Positions 47,927 to 57,697 are shown, counted from the stretch's first letter. The stretch is 64,000 nucleotides of DNA from Tamilnaduibacter salinus (GCF_003096655.1 NZ_QEKQ01000005.1:124001-188000); one strand, 5' to 3'. The notes: generated by a model from the sequence alone, not told the origin. Made by a program: numbers and translations.

Positions 47927-50900
47927 ATGGCAACCGGGGAAGGTGACGTGCCCGTCGGCCTGCAGGCCATCCACGCCAACCATCTGGAGGATCTTCGCCG
48001 GACGGTGGTCTGGGTCAGCCGTCAGTACCCGGTGCCGCCGCTGGCGCAGGAGACCTTCCTCGTCCAGTCCAACGGTATCGCCCAGTGGCTGAAGCTGGCT
48101 CTTGCCGAGGACCCGCAGGATGATCGGGAGGGCGGTCTGGGAATTGCCGCCTCAACCCGGTTCCTGCTGCCGTCGCGCTTCATCTGGGAGGCCTATCGGA
48201 ACGTGCTGGGAGCCGATCAGGTTCCCGAGCAGTCGCCGTTCGACAAGGACCGATTGATCTGGCGCCTGTACCGATTGCTGCCGGATCTGCTGGATGAGCA
48301 AGCGTTCGCGCCCCTGCGCCGTTTCATGGACGGTCCTCGCCCGGAGCAGCGACGGTACCAGCTGGCTGGCCGGGTTGCGGACCTGTACGACCAGTACCAG
48401 GTATTCCGGGCCGACTGGCTGGCGGACTGGGAGCAGGGCGCCGACCACATCACCTTGGCGCGGGGCGAGCAGCAGCCGCTGGACGATGAACTGCGTTGGC
48501 AGCCCCGGCTCTGGCGGGCACTGGTGGCCGACATGGACGACGCCGGCGCAGGGACCAGTCGCGCGGCCATCCATCGCCGGTTTTTAGAGGCCGGGCGGGG
48601 CCCTGTCACCGACCTCGACACCCGTTCGCTGCCCGAGCGCATCATCGTCTTCGGTGTGTCGTCGCTGCCGCAGCAGACCCTGGAAGCTTTGGATATCCTG
48701 GGTCGCTTCTGTCAGGTCATTCTCTGCGTACACAACCCCTGCGAATTCTACTGGGCGGACATCGTCAGCGACCGGGACCTGCTGCGCTCGGCCCGTAAAC
48801 GCGGGGCGCAGCGTCCGGGCATGCCCGTCGATCCCGATCCCGAGGAACTGCACCTGCATGCCCAGCCGTTGCTGGCCGCCTGGGGGAAGCAGGGGCGGGA
48901 CTACATCCGGCTGCTCGACACCTTTGACGACCCGGAAAGCTACCGGGCCCGCTTCGAGAATGTCGGCCAGCGGGTGGACCTGTTCGCGCCGCCCGCGGGA
49001 CAGGGGCTGCTCCATCAGATCCAGGACGACATCCGGGCGCTCCGCCCGCTGGCGGAGAGCCGCGAGCACTGGCCGGCCTGCGATCCGGTGCGGGACCAAT
49101 CCCTGGTCTTTCATCAGGCGCACAGTCCCCAGCGCGAGGTGGAGATCCTGCACGACCAGCTGTTGGCCGCGTTCAATGCGGACGACACCCTGCGCCCACG
49201 GGATGTGATTGTCATGGTCCCGGACATCAACGCTTACACGCCTCATGTACAGGCGGTCTTCGGCCGTTACGAGCCGGACGACCCGCGCCATATTCCCTTC
49301 ACCCTGTCCGATCAGGGGCAGCGCCACCGTCAGCCAGTGCTGGTGGCGCTGGAAACCCTGCTGTCGCTGCCGGAATCCCGGTTTGGTGTCAGCGAGATTC
49401 TCAGTCTGCTGGAAGTCCCGCCGGTACGGGCGCGCTTTGGCATTGATGAAACGGACCTGCCGCGCTTGCGCGAATGGGTGGAACAGGCGCACATCCGCTG
49501 GGGACTGGACGCCAGTCAGCGGGCCAGTCTGGATCTGCCCGAGGGTATGACCCGTAACACCTGGGCCTTCGGGCTGCGCCGTATGCTGCTGGGGTATGCG
49601 GTCGGTGCGGGAGAGGACTGGCAGGGCATTGAGCCCCTCGGTGACGTTGGCGGTCTGGAGGCCCGGCTGGCCGGCGACCTGGACCGGTTCATCGACCGGT
49701 TGGCGGCGCTGCGGAGTCAACTGGCGGCCGACGCGCCCCCCCAGGAATGGGCGCAGCGCCTGCACTGGATTCGCGACACCTTCTTTGGGGCGCTGGACGG
49801 CGCGGACCTGCTGCTGTTCAACCGCCTGCAGGAGACGCTGGCGCACTGGCTGGCGGCCTGCAGCGAGGCACACATGGAGGAGCCGGTGGCCCTCAGTATC
49901 GTTCGGGAATCCCTGCTGGAAGGGCTGGAAGCAGGCGGCCTGAACCAGCGCTTCCTTGCCGGCAAGGTCAACTTCGCCACCCTCATGCCCATGCGGGCCA
50001 TCCCCTTCCGGCGGGTCTGTCTGCTGGGGATGAACGATGGCGACTACCCTCGTGTCCGCCCGCCGCTGGATTTCGACCTGATGGCGAAGGACTACCGCCC
50101 GGGGGATCGCTCCCGGCGGGAGGACGACCGTTACCTGTTTCTCGAGGCGCTGCTCTCGGCCCGGGAACAGCTCTACATCAGCTGGGTCGGGCGGAGCGTC
50201 CGGGACAATGCCGAGCGTCCGCCGTCCGTACTGGTCTCGCAGCTTCGGGATCATATCGACGCGGCCTGGTCCACCGAAAGCGGGGCTGTGACCCCGGCGC
50301 TCACCACCGTCCACCCGCTGCAGCCGTTCAGCCCGGCCTATTTCCCAACGACCAGCGGCGGGCTGTTCACCTACGACCGGGAGTGGCGCCAGGCCCACGA
50401 TGCGGTGGCCACCACCGGCCCGGATCAACCTCTGGCGGTGTTCACACCCGAGGACCCGCTGTCGGTCGGTGCACTGGTGGCGTTTCTCCGGTCCCCGGTT
50501 CGGGCGTTCTATGAGCAGCGCCTTCAGATCCGTTTCAACGAGGGCGAAGCGGCTCTGGATGAAACGGAACCGTTCGGCCTGACCGGTCTTGATAACTGGC
50601 GATTGCAGCGTGAGCTGGTGCAGGAGGCGGTGATCAGGGCCGACGATGAGACGGACCTGGCCGAGCGGCTGGACCGGGTCCGCGATCGCATGGCGCGGCG
50701 CGGCGAGCTGGGGATGGCCACCACGGAGAATGCCCTGCGCGAGCGCCTGGTTGAGCCGATGGCGGACATGTTCCGGCGTTATCAGGCCGCACTGGCGGAG
50801 TGGCCGCAGGCGCTGGAGGGCCACCGGACACTGTCGTTGACGCATGATGGGGCGGGCGTGTCGCTGACACTGGAAGACACCATCGACGGCCTGCGCACGA

Positions 50901-51403
50901 ATGACCAGGGAGAGTTGGCCCGGCTGGTGGTCACCGACGGTGATCTGCTACGCCGCCAGGGCAGCGGCAAGACCTATCACTACGCCAACATGCTGGACGG
51001 CTGGGTGCGGCACCTGGCCGCCCATTGTGCCGGCGGGCCGCTGACAACACGGCTGATCAGCCGGCGTACGGACGTGACACTGCCGCCCCTGGAAAGAGAC
51101 CAGGCGGAAACCTGGCTGCGCACGCTGCTTGACGCCTGGGTGGTGGGCATGACCGAACCGTTGCCGGTGACGCTCCAGGGGGCGATGGCCTGGTTCGATG
51201 GTCAGGCGCAGCGCAACGGCGGTGAGGAAAAGGCATGGGAGCGCGCCTCCGACGCGCTGGACAACGACTGGGCCTACGACCCCGGTTACCTGCGGCGCGC
51301 ATGGCCGGATGCCGGGGCGCTTCTCGGGGATGAGCGTTTCGTGGAATGGCGCGATGCGCTCTATCGCCCGCTCTGGCAGCTCGTGAAGGGAGAACGGACA
51401 TGA
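47927..51403 (+). CDS. recC: Exodeoxyribonuclease V, gamma subunit
   Basis: RecC of the RecBCD helicase-nuclease, which recognises Chi and processes double-strand ends. It is 1158 residues. The N-terminal LQAIHANHLEDLRRTVVWV and LVQSNGIAQWLKLALAED, then FLLPSRFIWEAYR, are diagnostic; later GVSSLPQQTLEALDILGRFCQVILCVHNPCEFYW and FCLLGMNDGDYPR-like residues (RRVCLLGMNDGDYPR) follow. Start ATG 47927 has CAGGAG upstream. Its TGA overlaps the recB start. Confidence 0.96.
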   Translation: MATGEGDVPVGLQAIHANHLEDLRRTVVWVSRQYPVPPLAQETFLVQSNGIAQWLKLALAEDPQDDREGGLGIAASTRFLLPSRFIWEAYRNVLGADQVPEQSPFDKDRLIWRLYRLLPDLLDEQAFAPLRRFMDGPRPEQRRYQLAGRVADLYDQYQVFRADWLADWEQGADHITLARGEQQPLDDELRWQPRLWRALVADMDDAGAGTSRAAIHRRFLEAGRGPVTDLDTRSLPERIIVFGVSSLPQQTLEALDILGRFCQVILCVHNPCEFYWADIVSDRDLLRSARKRGAQRPGMPVDPDPEELHLHAQPLLAAWGKQGRDYIRLLDTFDDPESYRARFENVGQRVDLFAPPAGQGLLHQIQDDIRALRPLAESREHWPACDPVRDQSLVFHQAHSPQREVEILHDQLLAAFNADDTLRPRDVIVMVPDINAYTPHVQAVFGRYEPDDPRHIPFTLSDQGQRHRQPVLVALETLLSLPESRFGVSEILSLLEVPPVRARFGIDETDLPRLREWVEQAHIRWGLDASQRASLDLPEGMTRNTWAFGLRRMLLGYAVGAGEDWQGIEPLGDVGGLEARLAGDLDRFIDRLAALRSQLAADAPPQEWAQRLHWIRDTFFGALDGADLLLFNRLQETLAHWLAACSEAHMEEPVALSIVRESLLEGLEAGGLNQRFLAGKVNFATLMPMRAIPFRRVCLLGMNDGDYPRVRPPLDFDLMAKDYRPGDRSRREDDRYLFLEALLSAREQLYISWVGRSVRDNAERPPSVLVSQLRDHIDAAWSTESGAVTPALTTVHPLQPFSPAYFPTTSGGLFTYDREWRQAHDAVATTGPDQPLAVFTPEDPLSVGALVAFLRSPVRAFYEQRLQIRFNEGEAALDETEPFGLTGLDNWRLQRELVQEAVIRADDETDLAERLDRVRDRMARRGELGMATTENALRERLVEPMADMFRRYQAALAEWPQALEGHRTLSLTHDGAGVSLTLEDTIDGLRTNDQGELARLVVTDGDLLRRQGSGKTYHYANMLDGWVRHLAAHCAGGPLTTRLISRRTDVTLPPLERDQAETWLRTLLDAWVVGMTEPLPVTLQGAMAWFDGQAQRNGGEEKAWERASDALDNDWAYDPGYLRRAWPDAGALLGDERFVEWRDALYRPLWQLVKGERT

Positions 51404-54400
51404 CCGACGACGTCCGCCCACTCGACCTGCTGCGCTTTCCGCTGCATGGCAGCCGCCTGATCGAAGCCAGCGCCGGCACCGGCAAGACCTTCACCATTGC
51501 GCTGCTGTACGTCCGCCTGGTGCTTGGCCATCGCGGCGACGCCGACACTCTGGACCGGGGCTCGGTGCCGCCGGAGATCCTGGTGGTCACCTTTACCGAG
51601 GCGGCCACGCGGGAGCTGCGTGACCGGATACGCGCCCGCCTGACCGAGGCCGCCGCGTGTTTCGCGGAGGACCCCGGGACGGCCGATCGCTCGCCCGAGA
51701 TCGGCGACCCGCTGTTGGCGCTCCGTAATGACATCCCGGCAGAGCAGTGGCGGGCCTGCGTGCGCAAGCTGCAGCTGGCCGCTGAATGGATGGACGAAGC
51801 AGCGGTGGCCACCATCCACGGCTGGTGCCATCGCATGCTGAACGAACACGCGTTCGACAGTGGCAGCTTCTTCCGCCAGACCCTGGAGACGGATCAGAGT
51901 GAGTTGCTGGCCGAGGCCGTCCGGGACTATTGGCGGACTCACGTGTATCCGCTCGATGATCAGAGCTGGTCACTGCTCAATACCTTCTGGGACACCCCGG
52001 ACGCGCTGAGTGGTGCCCTTGGACCGCTGCTGGATCAACGTGATGCACTCACGGTGGCCGCCCAGTCACCGCAGGACGCGCTCAGTGACATGGCCTCCGG
52101 GGTGCGCGAGCTCAAAACCCGCTGGCGGGACCTGGTACCGGAGCTGAGCGCCACCATGGACCAGGCGATCCAGAAGAAAGCCGTGGATGGTCGCAAGCTG
52201 CGCCGGGACTGGTGGGCCAACTGGTTCGATGCCCTCAACGGCTGGAGTGAGAGCGCGGATGCGATTCTGCCGGACCTCAGCGCCAGCGCCTGGAAACGGC
52301 TGACCCCTGAGGGGATCGCGGAGATCCTGAAAACGGACTCGGACCTGGCCGGCCACGAGGCCTGGGCACTGGTGGAACAACTCGGCGAATGGTGGGAGAC
52401 GCTGAAAACCCGGCGCACCCCGCTCCTCGTTCATGCCACCCATTGGGTTGGTGAGCGACTGGCGTCGGAGAAGCAGCGCCGGGCCGAAATGGGCTTCGAC
52501 GACCTGCTGACCGGACTGGATGACGCCCTGGCGGGCGCGCACGGCGAACGGCTTGCGTCGGTGATCCGCCGTCAGTTCCCCATGGCCCTGATTGATGAGT
52601 TCCAGGATACCGATCCGGTGCAGTACCGCATCTTCAACCGCGTCTATCGCGTGGCGGACAACGACGCCGACACCGGCCTGTTCCTGATTGGCGACCCGAA
52701 GCAGGCCATCTATGCGTTCCGGGGCGCGGACATCCACGCCTACCTGACGGCCCGTGAGGCCACGGCGGGCCGGCATTATTCCCTGGCGACCAACTTCCGT
52801 TCCGCCGACGGCATGGTCGGCGCCGTGAACACCCTGTTTGGCGCCTCTGATCAGGCGTTGGAAGCGGGCGCCTTTCTGTTCCGCCGCGGCGACCGCAATC
52901 CGCTGCCGTTTCTGCCGGTGGCGGCCAAAGGGCGCTCGGATCGCTGGCAGGTGGCGGGCGAGCCTGCGCCAGCACTGACGGTCTGGCATTTTCCGGAGGA
53001 GGACGCCCCGCTGCCCAAGAACCGGGCGGAGCCGGAACTGGCCGAGGCCTGCGCCTCGCGGATCGTCGAGCTGCTGCAGGGCGGCCAGCAGGGCCGGACC
53101 GGGTTTGAGGACCCTGAAGCGGGCTGGCAGCCGGTTCGGGCCCGGGATGTGGCGGTGCTGGTGAACAAGGGCAGTGAGGCACGACTGGTCCGGGATGCAC
53201 TGGCCCGTCGGGGCGTTCGGAGCGTGTATCTGTCGGACCGGGATTCGGTGCTGAACACGACGGTCTCGGATGAGCTGGCCCGCTGGCTGAATGCCTGTGC
53301 CGAACCCGAGACCATTGCCTGGCTCCGGTCGGCCCTGGCCACACCCACGCTGGGGTTGTCGGATGCGATGCTGGACCACCTCCAGCAGGACGAGCTGGCG
53401 CTGGAGGACACCATTGAACGCTTCCGTCATTATCGGGCCCTGTGGCAGGCGCAGGGGGTGCTGCCCATGCTGAGACGGCTGCTGATGGACTATCAGGTCC
53501 CGGCCCGCCTGCTTGCCCAGCCCGATGGTGAACGGGTACTGACCGACATCCTGCATCTGGCCGAAGTGCTGCAACAGGAAAGTCAGCACCTGGACGGCGA
53601 GCATGCCCTGATCCGTCACTTCGCCGATATGAAGGACAACGCCCGGGGCGATGCGGAGCTGCTGCAGGTGCGTCTGGAGAGCGATGCGAGTCTGGTGCAG
53701 GTGGTGACCGTCCATAAGTCCAAGGGGCTGGAATATCCGCTGGTGTTTCTGCCGTTTCCCTTCAACTACCGTCCGGAGAAACGGAGCCAGTCGTTCATCA
53801 AATGGCACGATGACGAGGGTCGGGTGCAGGTCTCTCTCGACCCGGATGACGAGACACTGGCCCGCGCCGACCGGGAGCGCCTCGGGGAGGACATCCGCAA
53901 GCTGTACGTCGCGCTCACCCGCGCCTGTCACGCCACATGGGTTGGTACGGCGCCGGTGAAAGGCTGGCCCCTGAGCGGCCTCGGTCATCTCCTCGCGCCC
54001 GAGGCGGACGAAGACGATGAACCGGTCGAGGCCTACCTCCGGGCACGCCTGGGCGACTCGCCCGATATCCGGATTGAGCCGCTGCCCGACTCCGTGGAAG
54101 ACCAATGGATGGCAACCGACCCCGTAGAACTGGGGGAGGCCCGGGTGGCTCACCGGGATCCCCGGGAAAACTGGTGGATCGCCAGTTACTCCGCACTGCG
54201 TCTGGCTGACGAGGACGAACCGACGGACGCGGGCGACTCGCCAGAGGAAGAAACCGCGCGGGAAGAAACGGACGACCCCGCCCACCAGACGCTACCAGCG
54301 GAGCCGGACAGCCCGCACGGGTTTCCGCGGGGCGCCGATCCCGGTACCTTCCTGCACGGTCTGCTGGAGTGGTGCGCCGAGCGCGGGTTTGATCGGGTCC

Positions 54401-55050
54401 CGGGGCAGCCGGACGCCCTTGGCGACATGCTCACAAGCCGTTGTGAGATCCGGGGCTGGGACGCCTGGGTGCCGATGCTCCAGCGCTGGGTGCTGACCCT
54501 GCTGAACAATGAGATGCCCACCCCATGGGGCGTCTGCCGACTCCGGGACCTGAGGGTGTACCAGCCCGAGCTGGAGTTCTGGTTCGAGAGTCACCACGTT
54601 GACACGCGCGTGCTCGACCGTCTGGCCCGCGACCACACGCTGGACGGGGCACCGCGCCAGCCATTGGCACCGGACGCGCTCAACGGCATGCTCAAGGGGT
54701 TCATTGACCTGGTGTTCGAGGTGGACGGGCGTTTCTACGTGCTGGACTACAAATCCAACGCCCTCGGCGATCAGAATGGGGACTACACGGCACAGACCAT
54801 GACCGGGGCGATACTCGACAAACGCTACGACCTGCAGTATCTGCTTTATCTGCTCGCCCTGCACCGGCTGCTGAAAGCCCGGCTGCCGGATTACGACTAC
54901 GAGCGCCATGTGGGCGGCGCCATCTACCTGTTCCTGCGCGGTTGCGATGCCGACAGCGCCGGTGTCTTCCACGACCGGCCGTCGAGAGCGGTGATTGAAT
55001 CGCTGGACCGCCTGTTCCGGGGCGTGCCGGTCAGTGAGGTGACGGCATGA
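51400..55050 (+). CDS. recB: Exodeoxyribonuclease V, beta subunit
   Basis: The 3'-5' helicase and nuclease subunit. It is 1216 residues. The Walker A motif is ASAGTGKT at residues 23-30. FPMALIDEFQDTDPVQYRIF (motif II) and LIGDPKQAIYAFRGADI, VVTVHKSKGLEYPLVFLPF, and KLYVALTRACHATWVG are further helicase motifs. The nuclease site is DLVFEVDGRFYVLDYKSNALG near the C-terminus, with the catalytic DYK intact. It overlaps recC (ATGA) and recD (ATGATG). Confidence 0.97.
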   Translation: MTDDVRPLDLLRFPLHGSRLIEASAGTGKTFTIALLYVRLVLGHRGDADTLDRGSVPPEILVVTFTEAATRELRDRIRARLTEAAACFAEDPGTADRSPEIGDPLLALRNDIPAEQWRACVRKLQLAAEWMDEAAVATIHGWCHRMLNEHAFDSGSFFRQTLETDQSELLAEAVRDYWRTHVYPLDDQSWSLLNTFWDTPDALSGALGPLLDQRDALTVAAQSPQDALSDMASGVRELKTRWRDLVPELSATMDQAIQKKAVDGRKLRRDWWANWFDALNGWSESADAILPDLSASAWKRLTPEGIAEILKTDSDLAGHEAWALVEQLGEWWETLKTRRTPLLVHATHWVGERLASEKQRRAEMGFDDLLTGLDDALAGAHGERLASVIRRQFPMALIDEFQDTDPVQYRIFNRVYRVADNDADTGLFLIGDPKQAIYAFRGADIHAYLTAREATAGRHYSLATNFRSADGMVGAVNTLFGASDQALEAGAFLFRRGDRNPLPFLPVAAKGRSDRWQVAGEPAPALTVWHFPEEDAPLPKNRAEPELAEACASRIVELLQGGQQGRTGFEDPEAGWQPVRARDVAVLVNKGSEARLVRDALARRGVRSVYLSDRDSVLNTTVSDELARWLNACAEPETIAWLRSALATPTLGLSDAMLDHLQQDELALEDTIERFRHYRALWQAQGVLPMLRRLLMDYQVPARLLAQPDGERVLTDILHLAEVLQQESQHLDGEHALIRHFADMKDNARGDAELLQVRLESDASLVQVVTVHKSKGLEYPLVFLPFPFNYRPEKRSQSFIKWHDDEGRVQVSLDPDDETLARADRERLGEDIRKLYVALTRACHATWVGTAPVKGWPLSGLGHLLAPEADEDDEPVEAYLRARLGDSPDIRIEPLPDSVEDQWMATDPVELGEARVAHRDPRENWWIASYSALRLADEDEPTDAGDSPEEETAREETDDPAHQTLPAEPDSPHGFPRGADPGTFLHGLLEWCAERGFDRVPGQPDALGDMLTSRCEIRGWDAWVPMLQRWVLTLLNNEMPTPWGVCRLRDLRVYQPELEFWFESHHVDTRVLDRLARDHTLDGAPRQPLAPDALNGMLKGFIDLVFEVDGRFYVLDYKSNALGDQNGDYTAQTMTGAILDKRYDLQYLLYLLALHRLLKARLPDYDYERHVGGAIYLFLRGCDADSAGVFHDRPSRAVIESLDRLFRGVPVSEVTA

Positions 55051-57140
55051 TGGATTCCGAAGCCCTCGTTCGCCCCGGCGTCGGTCGGGTTGAAAGTGTG
55101 CAGGCACTGCTCGATGCCTGGGTCGGCGCCGGTTGGCTGCGGGCACTGGATCGGTCGCTGGCGTGTTTCCTGTTGGATGAAGTAGACGGGGAACTGCCGC
55201 CCCTGACGATGCTGGCCGTCGCCCTCGTGTCCCATCAGGTGGGGCGGGGGCATGTGTGTCTGGATCTTTCGGGACTGGTGGCCGGTCGGGCGGATGATGT
55301 GTTGGCCTTGCCGCCGGAGGCGGCCGGCGTCAGCGATGGGGTTCCGGCCCCTTCGTCGGTGCTGGCGGGCGTTTCGGAGGCGGACTGGCAGGCGGTGCTC
55401 ACCGCCGTGCCCTCGGTCATTGGCACCGGGGAAGGGCGAACGCCGTTGGTATTGGCGGCCAATCGCCTCTACCTGCGCCGCTACTGGCAGTACGAGCAGA
55501 CGATCGCAGCGGGGATTCGGTCCCGTCTGACGCCGGTCGAGGATTTGTCCGATCCGGAGGGGGCCGCGGCCCGGGCGTTGGCCGCCACGCTGGGGACTCT
55601 CTTCCATACGCCGACGGACAGTCTGGACTGGCAACGACTGGCCTGCGGGCTTGCCGCCCGGACGTTGTTCAGCATCATTACGGGCGGTCCCGGCACCGGG
55701 AAGACCACGACCGTCCTGCGTCTGCTGGCGGCCCTTCAGTCGGTCGAGCAGGCAACCACCGGCGCTCCCGGACTGCGTATCCGACTGGCCGCACCGACGG
55801 GCAAGGCCGCCGCGCGGCTTGGCGACTCCATCGTTGGCAAGCGGGACGAGCTGCGAGAGGTCGGCCTGCCCGGTGGCGATGCACTGGTCGACAGCCTGCC
55901 GGACCGGGTCACTACCCTGCACCGGCTGTTGGGGAGCCGGCCGGGCACCCGCCAGTTTCGCCACAACCGGGATCATCCCCTGCCACTGGATGTACTGGTG
56001 ATCGACGAAGCGTCCATGGTGGATGTGGAAATGATGGCCTGCGTGTTCGACGCGCTGCCGCCATCGGCCCGTATCATTCTGCTGGGCGATAAGGATCAGC
56101 TCGCCTCCGTGGACGCTGGCGCGGTGCTGGGCGACCTGTGTCGCCGGGCCGACGGCGCGCATTACCGGGCGGATACGGCACAGTGGCTGGCTGCTGTGAC
56201 CGGGCAGGCGCCGGGGGATGAATGGCTGGATCAGCAGGGCGCTGAATTGGATCAGGCGGTCGCCATGCTAAGGGTCAGTCACCGCTTTGGTGCGGACAGC
56301 GGCATCGGCGCGCTGTCGCAGGCGGTGAATGGTGCGGGGCTGGACCGGGGGACTGCGGCGCCCTTCCGGGAAGGGCGCTGGCCGGACATTGCCTGGCACC
56401 CCGTCAATGCCTCCTCGATCGGTGCGACCCTGTCCCGGCACGTGCTCGACGGCTCACCGTCCCTGTTCGGCAGAACGGATACCCCATCCGATGCGGCTGG
56501 CGGCTATCGCAGCTACCTGATGCGCATGGCCGAGCGCCCGTCGGCCGAGGATCGTGAGACGCTGGATGCCTGGGCCGCCAATGTCCTGTCGGCGTTTGAC
56601 CGCTTTCAGGTCCTCTGCGCACTGAGAGGCGGGCGCTTTGGCGTTGAGGGGCTGAACGAGACCATCGCCGGCGCGTTGCAGCGGGCGGGGCTGATCGAGC
56701 GAACCCACGGCTGGTACGCGGGTCGCCCGGTGCTGGTCACCCGCAATGATTACAATCTGGGGCTGATGAACGGCGACATTGGTGTGACCCTGCCGGTGCC
56801 CTGGGGGCGACCCGATTCGCCCGGCGATGTCCTGCGCGTCGCCTTTCCCTCCGGCGACAGCCCGACCGGCGTGCGCTGGGTATCACCCAGCCGGTTGCAG
56901 TCGGTGGAGACGGTGTACGCGATGACGGTCCATAAATCCCAGGGGTCGGAGTTCCACCACACCTGTCTGGTGGTACCCGACCGCCGCAATCCGGTGCTCA
57001 CGCGGGAATTGCTATACACCGGGATCACCCGGGCCAGTCGCTGGTTCAGTCTGATGGTGCCGGATGAACGGGTGCTCCTGGAGGCGACCGGGGAGCGGGT
57101 GATGCGGACTTCTGGGTTGGCGTCTCTGGTGCATCTGTGA
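55047..57140 (+). CDS. recD: Exodeoxyribonuclease V, alpha subunit
   Basis: The 5'-3' helicase subunit of RecBCD. It is 697 residues. The Walker A motif is TGGPGTGKTTTVLR with K219, and Walker B is LDVLVIDEASMVDVEMM; LLGDKDQLASVDAGAVLGDL, TVHKSQGSEFHHTCLV and TRELLYTGITRAS complete the motor. The N-terminal 200 residues form the RecB-contacting region. ATG 55047 overlaps the recB stop. The 588 bp beyond are filled with nested palindromes. Confidence 0.97.
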   Translation: MMDSEALVRPGVGRVESVQALLDAWVGAGWLRALDRSLACFLLDEVDGELPPLTMLAVALVSHQVGRGHVCLDLSGLVAGRADDVLALPPEAAGVSDGVPAPSSVLAGVSEADWQAVLTAVPSVIGTGEGRTPLVLAANRLYLRRYWQYEQTIAAGIRSRLTPVEDLSDPEGAAARALAATLGTLFHTPTDSLDWQRLACGLAARTLFSIITGGPGTGKTTTVLRLLAALQSVEQATTGAPGLRIRLAAPTGKAAARLGDSIVGKRDELREVGLPGGDALVDSLPDRVTTLHRLLGSRPGTRQFRHNRDHPLPLDVLVIDEASMVDVEMMACVFDALPPSARIILLGDKDQLASVDAGAVLGDLCRRADGAHYRADTAQWLAAVTGQAPGDEWLDQQGAELDQAVAMLRVSHRFGADSGIGALSQAVNGAGLDRGTAAPFREGRWPDIAWHPVNASSIGATLSRHVLDGSPSLFGRTDTPSDAAGGYRSYLMRMAERPSAEDRETLDAWAANVLSAFDRFQVLCALRGGRFGVEGLNETIAGALQRAGLIERTHGWYAGRPVLVTRNDYNLGLMNGDIGVTLPVPWGRPDSPGDVLRVAFPSGDSPTGVRWVSPSRLQSVETVYAMTVHKSQGSEFHHTCLVVPDRRNPVLTRELLYTGITRASRWFSLMVPDERVLLEATGERVMRTSGLASLVHL

Positions 57141-57217
57141 GCTTGGGATTCGGGGTGTCGGGAGGGTGATTCGTTTCAAAAACCGCCCGCAAGTACGTCC
57201 CTGTAGGGCTTGAGTCC

Positions 57218-57483
57218 AGTGTCCTGTCTGGCTCATTCGCTGATCGCCTGCGCGTCGCTGACGGTTCTGGACAAGGCGCCGGACCGCAGGCGGGGTTATT
57301 CCCCGTCAAGGGATGGCAACGCAGGCCCAGAGCCGTCAGCGACGCGCCCGTCGGGAGCCCCTGAGAGTACAGATAGCCGCGTTGCGCTGACTCGATTTGG
57401 AACCACCAAACCTTCGCCATCGCGCCTTGCTCTCAGTACTCTCAGGGGCTCAGGCGATCAGCGAATGAGCCAGACAGGGCACT
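57218..57483. mobile_element. 266-bp MITE-like element with 33-bp terminal inverted repeats and two internal stems
   Basis: The arms 57218-57250 and 57451-57483 are reverse complements at 32 of 33 positions. Inside, 57250-57270 pairs with 57327-57347 (20 of 21), and 57355-57370 pairs with 57436-57451 (16 of 16), so the whole folds into a three-way junction. The second stem carries the GCGTTGCGC (57379-57387) and GCGCCTTG (57422-57429) core shared with the elements behind engB and prkB. No open frame of useful size and no clear target duplication are seen. Calling it mobile is inference from its position inside another repeat. Confidence 0.6.
57355..57451. repeat. GCGTTGCGC / GCGCCTTG core element (copy 3, diverged centre)
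   Basis: Perfect 16-bp arms GAGCCCCTGAGAGTAC and its complement enclose GCGTTGCGC, a small hairpin TTTGG-AACCA-CCAAA and GCGCCTTG. The order equals copies 1 and 2, but the CTCACCTACC block is replaced. It forms one arm of the larger element. Confidence 0.65.
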
Positions 57484-57577
57484 AACCTTCCCTGGCCAGG
57501 CTGCATTTTTGACCCCAATCAGCACCCCGACACCCCGTTAGAGTCCACTCGTGCCTGAGATACCAACCAAGTTCGAC

Positions 57578-57697
57578 GCGGCTGCTGGGAGGTTTGTTGA
57601 GCTCAAAAATGCAGCATGGCCTGGACGGCCATGCTCAAGCCGCACATGGACGTGCTTGCAGGCGGTTTTTGAGCTCAACAAACCTCCCAGCAGCCGC
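57578..57697. repeat. 120-bp palindromic repeat, intact copy, 32-bp perfect arms
   Basis: Arms 57578-57609 and 57666-57697 are perfect reverse complements over 32 bp (GCGGCTGCTGGGAGGTTTGT and onward). Inside are hairpins GCATGGCC-TGGAC-GGCCATGC (57614-57634) and GCAC-ATGGAC-GTGC (57642-57655). It lies in inverted orientation to the interrupted copy at 57151-57537, with different outer arms but the same core. It ends 32 bp before the sirtuin start and could influence that mRNA leader. Confidence 0.85.

Larger units (their letters stand above)
57151..57537. repeat. Palindromic repeat, copy interrupted by a nested element
   Basis: Outer arms CGGGGTGTCGGG (57151-57162) and CCCGACACCCCG (57526-57537) are perfect complements. 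The left core 57177-57214 matches the reverse complement of 57634-57671 at 33 of 38 positions. The right core 57491-57512 matches the reverse complement of 57603-57624 at about 20 of 22 positions. Together they rebuild the intact copy at 57578-57697, split at its hairpin apex by the element at 57218-57483. Confidence 0.8.

Noticed and set aside
48584-50845. 753-residue open frame on the minus strand
   Set aside because: Antisense to recC; high GC keeps the opposite frame open. No domain motifs.
52066-54285. 739-residue open frame on the minus strand
   Set aside because: Antisense to recB, low-complexity Gly/His/Gln/Arg-rich; no recognisable motif.
57218-57483. Integron attC site or retron RNA
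   Set aside because: No integrase or reverse transcriptase gene adjoins, and the attC core sites are not seen.
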